Positions 26,061 through 33,750 of a stretch of 64,000 bases of DNA are shown in pieces. The stretch's first letter is position 1. The number at the start of each line of letters is the position of its first letter. The DNA is from JAGQZY01 sp964588335 (GTDB taxonomy: Bacteria > Bdellovibrionota > Bdellovibrionia > Bdellovibrionales > JAGQZY01), in NCBI GenBank assembly GCA_964588335.1, contig CAZPOV010000001.1:186001-250000 (forward strand), given 5' to 3'. Below the pieces are notes generated by a model. It was given only the letters and a program-made list of their open reading frames with translations. It ran no database searches and had not been told where the DNA came from. Position numbers and translations under genes: made by a program.

Positions 26061-27270
26061 CTTCCAACCAACTTAAAACCGACTGAAAATCCTTATCCCC
26101 ATAAAAATTAATATAAAAAAAGAGTCTATCAGGATGCTGTCGATTGTCCACTTTATGAAAGAATTGATCCGTAGTCACAATAAGAGTGGCTGAGTCCAAA
26201 AAAACAGATCCTGATTCTTGCCCGGAAGAGTTAAGAAACTCAATGGCTACATCGTTAAAGTTGCCTTGAATGGGAATCAGGATAGCACACCGCCGCCCAT
26301 TGTCGCGACTGAGAAAGCTTCCTGTGGCGTCCATTCCTAAGTCCTCGTGGAAGGGAACCAAGTGATCGGCCATCGTAATCGCGTACCCACAATCATTCCA
26401 AAAAACCTCTTTGAAATATTCTACCAAAGGCGGGAAGTCTCTATTGAGATAGATGTCTTTGTGATTGCCGTTACTGTAAAGTTGCCAGTTGTCTTCGTGC
26501 TGCTTTAAAGCGTTTTGTAAAACTTCGGAAAGAAAGTTTAATTTGGGGATTTTTAAAAACGCCGGTGTCGTGTTTCCTGTGGGTCTCTTTAAGAACCTCA
26601 AAATACACCAACCGATGCTATCTTTCTCGGACGGTAAAAAGTTGTAGAAGGGTGAAGCAGGATAAGTCATGTGATTGTTTGTTAACCCCATATACGAAGT
26701 GAAAAGGTTAAGAAATTTTGAATTGACTCCCGCTTTATCAGGAAAATTTTTGTAGCCCGTGACAAAAAGTTTTGTAGACTGCAACAATAAAATTAAAATG
26801 CAAGAAAAATGGATGGCAAAAAGAATGTCGAATTGTTGAAGCCCGACAAGGGCGACATAGAGAATAAAACTGGCCAGACCAGCAAGCCCGGTTTTTTTCT
26901 TGGCAAGCTGTCTGTGCAGGCTTTGATCTTGGATCGATGCAGATTTCGATAGGATCAAGTCGCTATGGAAGGACTTCAAGTGCTGATAGCCTAAGGGTTT
27001 GGCTAAAAACAAACTGTACAGATGAGCCAAAATCTTCAGAATCATTTCTTTACTGGGTGTTGAGGAGAAGCTGTTGTGAACAATCAAGCGGTGCCAACCA
27101 ATCTCTCCGCCGACAATGCCAACGAGAAAAATGGCAATAATTGAATAAAAAATAGGAAAGTCATCGATGCCTAAAAAACAAAACAGAATCGCTCCGCAGG
27201 TGTGAAGCAAAAAGACGAGGCCGGCAACCCAACTTTCAACGGGGGTGAAATGGAGATTGTCACGCTCCAT
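26035..27270 (-). CDS. Fusion of a degenerate fatty-acid desaturase domain with a 2OG-oxygenase-like domain
   Basis: The ATG at 27270 overlaps the upstream stop (TAATG) and gives 411 residues. Residues ~1-235 align by eye with the acyl-CoA desaturase at 14484: GGEIGWHRLIVH (first box, His60/His65) against GGEIGFHRYLCH, and GLTNNHMTYPASPF against GLHNNHHHQPNSPF. The second box (HRAHH) is replaced by YQHLKSFH and the third lost two His. Residues ~255-411 form a 2OG-like jelly roll with PFHEDLG (His308, Asp310), distal FFHKVD (His372) and Arg382. The desaturase half is probably catalytically dead or altered. I know no named family with this architecture. Confidence 0.7.
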   Translation of the reverse strand: MERDNLHFTPVESWVAGLVFLLHTCGAILFCFLGIDDFPIFYSIIAIFLVGIVGGEIGWHRLIVHNSFSSTPSKEMILKILAHLYSLFLAKPLGYQHLKSFHSDLILSKSASIQDQSLHRQLAKKKTGLAGLASFILYVALVGLQQFDILFAIHFSCILILLLQSTKLFVTGYKNFPDKAGVNSKFLNLFTSYMGLTNNHMTYPASPFYNFLPSEKDSIGWCILRFLKRPTGNTTPAFLKIPKLNFLSEVLQNALKQHEDNWQLYSNGNHKDIYLNRDFPPLVEYFKEVFWNDCGYAITMADHLVPFHEDLGMDATGSFLSRDNGRRCAILIPIQGNFNDVAIEFLNSSGQESGSVFLDSATLIVTTDQFFHKVDNRQHPDRLFFYINFYGDKDFQSVLSWLEDEGYTQSK

Positions 27271-28304
27271 TAAAACTTCACCGCATTCAAGAGGGGGCCG
27301 AAATACTGGCGGCTGAGTCCGCTTTTCATCCGATACATCAAGCGATCCATCAGATAATGGAAAGCGATGGCAATCCAAAAAATAGATTGCAGCCATGGGA
27401 ACAACCAACCTTTTTCGGTGCCGTTTGGAAGGATCTGATTATAGTAGCTCCCATTAATGGCCAGTAAAAAGATAAGACCAAAAATAACAAAGCTATAAAA
27501 TTTTGTTTGCGAGGTGATTTGTTGATTGGACTTTCTGATTTTCAGGTAAAAATAAAGGTACTCAGTGCCATGCACGGCACCTATAAGAATAGGTGCAAAA
27601 TTTGAATAGAAAATGAAGGGCCATATCAAAAATCGACTTAAAAAGATCCATTCTTTTTTGCCATTCATGAAACGACCTGTGAACAGGGCAGTTGCAAAAA
27701 GTGAAAACCAGATTGTTGTTAATAATAAGTTGCCGAACGAGCCTTTTGTATGTGTCTGAAGCACCGAAGACAATGTCTCGGTGTTTAATATATTTTGCGC
27801 AAGAATGATAGTCATCGATCCATACAGTAAATTTCGAGTGATTGTGTAATAGGAATTATTTTTTGGCAGGTTAGCCAGGTAAAGACCAATGGATTGAGCA
27901 TAGGAGTGCAGGAAGGGGATGAGCAACCAAAAACCATCAAAAAAGGGTTCGACACTGGCTTTATTTAAAGGTCCGGCGGCTGGCAGGAGCTCAAATCGGA
28001 AGATCGTGAGCAGGCAAAACAGTCCAAAAATCCAGAGCCAAGGGTTTTTGCGACTTATGATTTCAGATTCTTTAAACCAGCCTCGGTACTGTTGATGTCC
28101 AACAAGTAAAATAAAAGTGAAGGCAATATGGGTGGAATCAAAAGCCACCAAATTGACAACAGCTCGCCAAACTTTGTGAGGCTGACTTTCGATTTGCAAG
28201 AGTCCTACGGCTTCGATGGCAATCAACAATAGACCCAGCAAAGGAGGTAGGAACAGTAAAATTCGATCGCGACGATCAAAAAGGTTATCTATCAATCGAT
28301 TCAT
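27270..28304 (-). CDS. Nine- to ten-helix membrane protein of unknown function (paralogue of 29198-30412)
   Basis: The 344-residue integral membrane protein is the first gene of the carbamoyltransferase operon. Conserved-looking polar residues sit in or near helices: AFDSTHIAF, FLHSYAQSIGLY, GAVHGTEYLYFY and a C-terminal FHYLMDRLMYR. The last motif (HYxx[DE]xxxYR) and a YAQSxG-type motif recur in the protein at 29198, so the two are related. Several membrane-embedded His/Asp residues hint at a metal or heme site, as in membrane oxygenases, but I cannot name a family. Confidence 0.6.
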   Translation of the reverse strand: MNRLIDNLFDRRDRILLFLPPLLGLLLIAIEAVGLLQIESQPHKVWRAVVNLVAFDSTHIAFTFILLVGHQQYRGWFKESEIISRKNPWLWIFGLFCLLTIFRFELLPAAGPLNKASVEPFFDGFWLLIPFLHSYAQSIGLYLANLPKNNSYYTITRNLLYGSMTIILAQNILNTETLSSVLQTHTKGSFGNLLLTTIWFSLFATALFTGRFMNGKKEWIFLSRFLIWPFIFYSNFAPILIGAVHGTEYLYFYLKIRKSNQQITSQTKFYSFVIFGLIFLLAINGSYYNQILPNGTEKGWLFPWLQSIFWIAIAFHYLMDRLMYRMKSGLSRQYFGPLLNAVKF

Positions 28305-28438
28305 GAGTTTTAAGGATAGGAAGGTCCGTTTTAAAGTTCAAGCCAATATAAAGCGTTATCAGAGTTAGACCTGTATCGATATCACACGACCAATGTTTGC
28401 TGGGTTGAGTTCCATTTCAAGACGGAGTACCATGAGGA

Positions 28439-29197
28439 ATGCTTTGGAAGTCTCTGACTTTAGTTACACTCACCTTCGCCATCTATCTATTGGAGCGCTG
28501 GTACAAGAAAAAACCATTGGCATTGTCAAAAATTGGACTCGATCTCTTTTATGTATTCTCGATTAACTTTTCATACTTTTTGATCTTTTCTTTTTTTTAT
28601 AAGTATTGGGGGCAACTGGGAATCTTTTCGTTTAGTTGGTCGATCAGTACTTTTGTCACGTATTTTCTGGTCTCCGAGTTTCTACAATATGTCTCTCACC
28701 GAATCACCCATTCTGATTGGCTTTGGCGCTACCATATGGTCCATCACAGTGCTCAAGATTTGAGTGCCATGTCATCGTTTCGCTACCATCCGGCGATTAT
28801 GCTGTTTGGGTCCTCATTTCGTATCTCGATATTGTTCTTGCTGGGTTTCCCACCAGCAGTGTTCTTCATTGGGCGTTTAACACAGGATCTTGTGCAAATT
28901 GTATGTCATTGTGATTTTTGGTGGAAAATAGGACCTTTGCGCTATATTTTCGTAACTCCTCAGTTTCACCGCACCCATCATGTCCGAGAAGGCAGTCGCT
29001 GCAACTACGGAAATATTTTATCGTTTTACGACTGGGCTTTTGGAACATATAAAGAGTCAGAAAAAAATGAAGTCTACGGAGTGTCGGAAATGGATGAGAA
29101 GTGGCTCGATCATGCCAAAAAATTTCTTTTTTTAGATCTTTTAGAAGACCTCTTCAAGAATCGAAAAAAATTTCAGCTAAAAAAGACCAAGATATAG
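28439..29197 (+). CDS. Sterol desaturase / fatty acid hydroxylase superfamily protein
   Basis: The 252-residue membrane di-iron enzyme has the histidine clusters of the FA_hydroxylase family: HRITH (after QYVS), HMVHHS, a lone RYHP, and HRTHH near the C-terminus, between four or so hydrophobic helices. Relatives hydroxylate or desaturate sterols, carotenoids, fatty acids and alkylglycerols. It faces the minus-strand operon across a divergent promoter region of about 130 bases. Its stop lies one base before the convergent 29198 gene. It is likely part of the lipid-modifying set in this region. A short-spaced GAGGA lies right at the start. Confidence 0.85.
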   Translation: MLWKSLTLVTLTFAIYLLERWYKKKPLALSKIGLDLFYVFSINFSYFLIFSFFYKYWGQLGIFSFSWSISTFVTYFLVSEFLQYVSHRITHSDWLWRYHMVHHSAQDLSAMSSFRYHPAIMLFGSSFRISILFLLGFPPAVFFIGRLTQDLVQIVCHCDFWWKIGPLRYIFVTPQFHRTHHVREGSRCNYGNILSFYDWAFGTYKESEKNEVYGVSEMDEKWLDHAKKFLFLDLLEDLFKNRKKFQLKKTKI

Positions 29198-30412
29198 TTA
29201 AATACGATCCTGATCGATACTAAAGCGTTCTTTGAGCTCGGCAGCGACCGGAGTATTGTTTCGATACAAAAATGATTCATAATAATAGTGCATGACATAA
29301 AGCCATAACATAAAGCCCCACCAGGTCGCCGAAACCAAAAGGGACGATGTTGAGTGCGCCCCTCCATAGCTATTGTCGGTGACGAAGGTTCCGCGACAAG
29401 TGATATGAGGCTCAATGAGGTAGGCTTTGTAGGTGGACAGATATAAAAATCCGCACCCAAAAAGAAAGGCCGTACTCCAAAGTGTGGAAAGAGTAAAAAA
29501 TCGCTTTGTTGTCGTATTGGATTGAGTGGTCTTATCAGATGCTTTTTTCACAGGCTGCATAGCTAAAGCCGAAATAGCAAGAGCTGCCACGCAATGAGTG
29601 ACAATAAAAAAGATGCCAGAATAAGTCTGGGAGATCATGGTCGCCAGTCCCACTTGAGTGAAAATCGTGCCAGAAAAAAGAAAACGTGGGACAGTTAGTG
29701 TCTCAGATTTCATTTGTAAATAAATGTAGTAGGCAAAAGTAAAACAGGCGATGGCTAAAAAAACATCGGATAACCAAGGGGTTTGGTACTGTTTGAGCTC
29801 AAAGATTCGCAGTTTGCTAGAACCTGAAAAAACCCAACACAAGGGTAGAAGCACCATCATGCTGAAGGCGACAAAATACTTATCGGCCTTTTTTGCGATC
29901 TCGAGTTTATGTTTGTCGACAGAAGTGGTGCGAATGGCCTTTCGATAAAATGACAGAATTCCATAGTTTTGGGCACTGAAGTGACGAAACTCAAAAATTA
30001 TCAAGGGGACAGTCCAAAGCAAGATATAGTTTTCACCGGCAACGTGTTTAAAGAGCTCGTTTTTAATAGATATAAATAGAATACCAATAAACAAGACAAG
30101 GAGAGCTAATGGAACCCAGATAAATGTGTTCTTTTTTGTCGCACAGTATTGGCGGAGATCGGATCGCGATAGGATAATGGCATAAGGGGCCATCAAGTGA
30201 GCTTCAACAACAACCAGCCAAAGCCAGTTGGGGCGGGCCACGGCCCATCCGTCTTTAACCATTTGGCCATTTAAAAACATATCAAAAAGAAAAAAGGCTA
30301 ATAGAAAGTAGCCAAACTGTAGAAAAAGAATATCAAAGACAGGCCCCAGCAACCAATCATTGGGTTTTTTTACGGAGGCGACCGACCTCGTCGAAGCGAT
30401 TTCTTTCATCAT
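29198..30412 (-). CDS. Polytopic membrane protein of unknown function (paralogue of 27270-28304)
   Basis: The 404-residue protein has about ten hydrophobic helices. Polar motifs near the membrane resemble its paralogue: EFRHFSAQNYGILSFYR (against HSYAQSIGLY) and C-terminal VMHYYYESFLYR (against FHYLMDRLMYR), plus THCVAALAI. The shared HY-acid-YR ending and the buried His/Gln suggest one membrane enzyme family with a metal or cofactor site. It is about 200 bases shorter in operon distance to the oxygenase gene at 30478 than to its paralogue, separated from the former by 65 bases. Function unknown. Confidence 0.6.
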   Translation of the reverse strand: MMKEIASTRSVASVKKPNDWLLGPVFDILFLQFGYFLLAFFLFDMFLNGQMVKDGWAVARPNWLWLVVVEAHLMAPYAIILSRSDLRQYCATKKNTFIWVPLALLVLFIGILFISIKNELFKHVAGENYILLWTVPLIIFEFRHFSAQNYGILSFYRKAIRTTSVDKHKLEIAKKADKYFVAFSMMVLLPLCWVFSGSSKLRIFELKQYQTPWLSDVFLAIACFTFAYYIYLQMKSETLTVPRFLFSGTIFTQVGLATMISQTYSGIFFIVTHCVAALAISALAMQPVKKASDKTTQSNTTTKRFFTLSTLWSTAFLFGCGFLYLSTYKAYLIEPHITCRGTFVTDNSYGGAHSTSSLLVSATWWGFMLWLYVMHYYYESFLYRNNTPVAAELKERFSIDQDRI

Positions 30413-30477
30413 TTAATTGTACGAACTGCCAACCATATTTTCAACCAGTGGTCTTGCTGGTCTCAATTCGGGAAAGC

Positions 30478-31251
30478 CTAGACCTTTAGTTGGTTAAGAG
30501 CCGTAGCGCCGGCTTTCCAAGCTTTGGAAATTTTCAATAATAATTCGCTGGGGGTCAGACTGAACATTAGAATGACTCTTTCAGTGTCTCCTAAGTTTTC
30601 AGCGGCATGAGAAAATCCCGTGTTGAGAAACCAAGGATGACCGTCGGCTGGCAAATGTATGGATTCGATTTTGTTGGCCCGTTTGGTGTGATTAATGACT
30701 TTGTCATTGGTGAAAACGGGGACCACAATTCGCATCGCAAAAGATGGGTCATAGTCGATATGGAAATCCACTTTCTTGCCAGGTTTCAATTTAACAAGGC
30801 GGACTCGCATTGGATCTTCAGCAAACTGGTTAATACATTCCTCGATGTAACTGCCGCGATAGAGTTGGGTCGGCAAGTTATAATTGCGTTCGTCCATTTG
30901 AGGTTTGTCGACTCTGGGTTGGGTTTTGAGTCGATAAAGGTCTGTTTTTGATTTGGGATTTTCTATGGGCTGGATTTTATTATTTTTAATTCTCGCCGCG
31001 GCCAGATCGGGGTTGAAGGTTGTCAGGCTGACTTGCTCATAATGATCTTGAACTGATTCCGCCAAGTTGGGATGGTTGCGGCAAAGATCTTGATTGGTTT
31101 CAAAAATATCGGCGAATTGATCAGAGAATTGTAAGACCTCTTGCTGAATCTTTTCTATATCAAAGTGAAAGCACTTTAGTTGAAAGTAGCTAGGAAGATG
31201 ATGCTTCCAAGTGCGATGAGTTTTTAAGGCCTGGGATGCCATAGTTTCCAT
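30478..31251 (-). CDS. Aspartyl/asparaginyl beta-hydroxylase-like 2OG oxygenase with structured leader
   Basis: The start at 31251 has GGAGG eight bases upstream, giving 257 residues. The active-site pattern is typical of Asp_Arg_Hydrox proteins: VDFHIDYD (His164, Asp166), AMRIVVPVF (Arg174), HPWFLNTGFSHAAENLG (distal His215) and RVILMF (Arg225). Relatives hydroxylate Asp/Asn/Arg or proline in peptides, or free amino acids. The gene has an unusually long 5' leader with a predicted structured domain and a perfect TATAAT box, so its expression may be controlled at RNA level. Confidence 0.8.
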   Translation of the reverse strand: METMASQALKTHRTWKHHLPSYFQLKCFHFDIEKIQQEVLQFSDQFADIFETNQDLCRNHPNLAESVQDHYEQVSLTTFNPDLAAARIKNNKIQPIENPKSKTDLYRLKTQPRVDKPQMDERNYNLPTQLYRGSYIEECINQFAEDPMRVRLVKLKPGKKVDFHIDYDPSFAMRIVVPVFTNDKVINHTKRANKIESIHLPADGHPWFLNTGFSHAAENLGDTERVILMFSLTPSELLLKISKAWKAGATALNQLKV

Positions 31252-31469
31252 TATGAGTCCCTCCGTGTACCGGCAAATAGCAGAGTCCACTTTAATCCTC
31301 ACTCATCTTTTAGTAAAGGGGGCATCTAAGAATTTGCGGTCCCTGGCTTCAAAGCTCTCGCATTTTGGCGGGTCATGAGAGCAGTCGTCTGTGGTCGGGT
31401 CACTATTGCGGAGAGGTTTTTTAGCGTGCCCCCTCGGTGTCCACCGTTTCGTTGTGGAGAATAATTATA
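31252..31469 (-). promoter_or_regulatory. Long structured 5' leader (candidate cis-regulatory RNA) with TATAAT box
   Basis: On the minus strand a perfect TATAAT (31464-31469) precedes ~200 bases of leader before the oxygenase start. The leader begins with a small hairpin (TCCAC/GTGGA). It then holds a ~116-base domain closed by GGGGGCA (31433-31427) pairing with TGCCCCC (31324-31318), extended across a small internal loop by CTAA/TTAG, with an inner stem GCTCTC/GAGAGC (31382-31354). The closed multi-helix layout resembles a riboswitch or a small RNA. It does not match any class I can recall. The -35 box is weak. Confidence 0.45.
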
Positions 31470-31603
31470 GACGAGTTATTCTAATAATTTAGATGAATAG
31501 AAAGAGTCGATGGGCGATCAGAGTGGCACTGTTTGCAAGACAGGGTGGGGCGGCTCAGTGGGTGCAAGCATGAGATCGCTCGGCATATTGAGTGAAGGTG
31601 GAT

Positions 31604-32170
31604 CTAAGTTTCGTAAAAACAAGCGAGCTGCAAGTTATTTTGCAAGCGACAGTAGCCCTGCCCCGCCGCGTTTTCTGATTGAGCCTGAAAAGACCACTCG
31701 GAGACTGACGCCGGTTTCACTTGATCGAGCACCACACTCGCCAGAGTGAGCTGACGGTCTTTGAAATTCAAAGCTTTCCAGGCCGCTTCTTTCATGGAAA
31801 AAACGGCAGTTTCATTAAAAGTACAATCCTTGCTGTTACGAATGCGCTTTAAAATGGGAAGAGTGATGCGGTTAGAATCTTCAACATCGACACCCAGCTT
31901 TCGATTGTTTGCATCAAAGGCAAATGCCGACCCTAGAGGTGAATGACTGACACTGATGGTGCCGAATCGGCATCGAGGAAGATTTTCTAGATTTAAAAAC
32001 TCATCCTGTTCTTCCAGGCTCAAATCAAATTCTTGCATCAGGAAATGTAAAATTTCAGCTCGAATCAAAGCTCTGTGATTTTTAGTCGCTGACGTTAGAG
32101 ATGACGAGAAAAACACCTTTATGGAAGGCGACCATTGCGTTGTCCAGGTAATGGGTAAGAAAGAAGACAT
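31604..32170 (-). CDS. 4'-phosphopantetheinyl transferase
   Basis: The 188-residue enzyme carries the two PPTase signatures: GVDVED (magnesium-binding Asp/Glu) and FSMKEAAWKA (WxxKEAxxK). It would move phosphopantetheine from CoA to a carrier-protein serine. The length lies between AcpS-type (~125) and Sfp-type (~230) enzymes. Its start is 12 bases after the nadA stop, making it the last gene of the dnaX-recR-mglA-nadA run. It may serve fatty-acid synthesis or the adjacent accessory region; no carrier protein is encoded in the window. Confidence 0.85.
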   Translation of the reverse strand: MSSFLPITWTTQWSPSIKVFFSSSLTSATKNHRALIRAEILHFLMQEFDLSLEEQDEFLNLENLPRCRFGTISVSHSPLGSAFAFDANNRKLGVDVEDSNRITLPILKRIRNSKDCTFNETAVFSMKEAAWKALNFKDRQLTLASVVLDQVKPASVSEWSFQAQSENAAGQGYCRLQNNLQLACFYET

Positions 32171-32182
32171 GGCCGACGCTTC

Positions 32183-33151
32183 CTAAACAGAGAATCGTTC
32201 AGGCCACTGCACAGTTTGACCGCTAGAAATATCCATCATTCGTTGTAGAGGAAGGCGAGCCTTTTCAATAAGATTATCGGAAACATGAACTTCGTTACTG
32301 AAGTTTGTTAAAACGTCGTGAATTTTTTCTAAGTTGTTTAATTTCATATACGGACAATCGTTGCATTGGCAGTGTCCTTCAAAAGGCGCTTGGATAATCT
32401 TGGCGTCCGGTCGGGCCTTTTGCAACTGGTGGAAAATTCCGGTCTCGGTTGCGACTATAAAAGTATCCGTCGATTTATTGGTTTTGATTTCATTTAAAAT
32501 TCCTGAAGTAGACCCGGTATAATCAGCGTGGACAAGGACGGCATCTTCACATTCGGGATGCGCCAAGACTAATGCCCCAGGGTTTTCTTCTTTCATCATA
32601 AAAAGTTTTTTGGCTGAAAAAAGCACATGAACTTCACAGTGACCGGGCCACTGGAGCATCGGGCGGCCTGTCTTTTTCTCTAGATAGCGCCCCAAATTTT
32701 GGTCCGGACCAAACATGATAGGGCGGTCTTGCGGGATACTGTCGACAATTTTCTGAGCGTTGCTGGAAGTACAGATGACATCGGAAACCGCCTTAACCTC
32801 AGCGCTACTGTTTATATAAGTGATGGCGATATGGTCGGGGTGTTTCTTTCTCCAGTCGACAAAGGCATCATAAGGCGTACCACTGACAAGACTGCAACCA
32901 GCATTCGGGTCGGGCACAAAAACTCGTTTTGTCGGTGACAGAATTTTTACACTTTCAGCCATAAACACGACACCGGCTAGAAGCACATTCTTGGCTTCGC
33001 TGGATTGGCCTTTTTGAGCCAAAAAGTAACTGTCGCCACAAAAATCGGCCAACTCTTGAATGTCGCCATCTTGGTAATAATGTGCCAGCATCAAGACGTT
33101 TTTATCTTTCTTTAATTGTTCGATTTCACTGATTAGTTTTTCTTTTTCCAT
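32183..33151 (-). CDS. nadA: Quinolinate synthase A
   Basis: This 322-residue [4Fe-4S] enzyme condenses iminoaspartate with dihydroxyacetone phosphate to quinolinate, the entry step of de novo NAD synthesis. Family stretches are clear: LAHYYQDGDIQELADFCGDS near the N-terminus, PNAGCSLV with cluster Cys86, FGPDQNLGRY, GHCEVH with the second Cys, AHPEC, GTETGI-like VATETGI and the C-terminal CQCNDCPYMKLN. The start overlaps the mglA stop by one base. nadB and nadC are not in the window. Confidence 0.97.
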   Translation of the reverse strand: MEKEKLISEIEQLKKDKNVLMLAHYYQDGDIQELADFCGDSYFLAQKGQSSEAKNVLLAGVVFMAESVKILSPTKRVFVPDPNAGCSLVSGTPYDAFVDWRKKHPDHIAITYINSSAEVKAVSDVICTSSNAQKIVDSIPQDRPIMFGPDQNLGRYLEKKTGRPMLQWPGHCEVHVLFSAKKLFMMKEENPGALVLAHPECEDAVLVHADYTGSTSGILNEIKTNKSTDTFIVATETGIFHQLQKARPDAKIIQAPFEGHCQCNDCPYMKLNNLEKIHDVLTNFSNEVHVSDNLIEKARLPLQRMMDISSGQTVQWPERFSV

Positions 33152-33750
33152 TAAACATTCCCACTTTTTAAAGCGGAAATGATGGATTTAGAAAGAGTTT
33201 TTAGAGACTCCATAACTCCAATACCTTCTTCCGCTTGCGCCTCGAAGTCGGGCGAATTGAATTTGTTAAGTGCGGAGCGAAGTTCTGCCACTGAAGCAAT
33301 GTCTTGTAAGTCTCTTTTGTTGTATTGAATGACAAAAGGAATCTTATTGATGTCGTAACCTGAAAGCTCCAGGTTCTTTTCCATGTTTTTCATTGAGTTG
33401 ATATTTTCGTCCATGCGATCCATTTGTGAATCAGCGACAAAAACCACTCCGTCTAAGTTTTTTAAAATTAAGCGTCGACTCGCATCATAGATCACCTGTC
33501 CCGGCACCGAATAAAGGTGAAAGCGCACTTTCAAGCCGCGAATCTCTCCCACATCAAGGGGAAGAAAATCAAAAAAGCGCGTTCTCTCTGGGGTGCCGAC
33601 ATCGAACTCCATCATATCTGAAGTCGACGGGTTGGCCGACTGGGTGGTTTTGTAAACCCATTTCAGATTGGTGGTCTTTCCGCCAAGGGAAGGGCCGTAG
33701 TAAACAATTTTACAATGAAGCTCTTTGGCCTCTTGATTAATAAGTGCCAT
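33151..33750 (-). CDS. mglA: MglA-type small Ras-like GTPase (polarity/gliding)
   Basis: The 199-residue protein is a bacterial Ras-like GTPase. The P-loop reads GPSLGGKTTN; the switch region has FDFLPLDVGEIRG and the G3 segment RFHLYSVPGQV (MglA-specific form); G4 is QYNKRD. In Myxococcus, MglA sets cell polarity and drives gliding; in Bdellovibrio, MglA homologues affect gliding and predation. No mglB is adjacent. It sits with one-base overlaps between recR and nadA, tying polarity control to a housekeeping operon. Confidence 0.93.
   Translation of the reverse strand: MALINQEAKELHCKIVYYGPSLGGKTTNLKWVYKTTQSANPSTSDMMEFDVGTPERTRFFDFLPLDVGEIRGLKVRFHLYSVPGQVIYDASRRLILKNLDGVVFVADSQMDRMDENINSMKNMEKNLELSGYDINKIPFVIQYNKRDLQDIASVAELRSALNKFNSPDFEAQAEEGIGVMESLKTLSKSIISALKSGNV

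Noticed and set aside
31315..31433. Identity of the leader domain as 6S RNA or a c-di-GMP riboswitch
   Set aside because: The length and internal layout do not match 6S RNA, and the GEMM core bases are not in the right order.
31510..31749. 79-codon plus-strand frame
   Set aside because: It overlaps the end of the phosphopantetheinyl transferase on the opposite strand and looks like its shadow.
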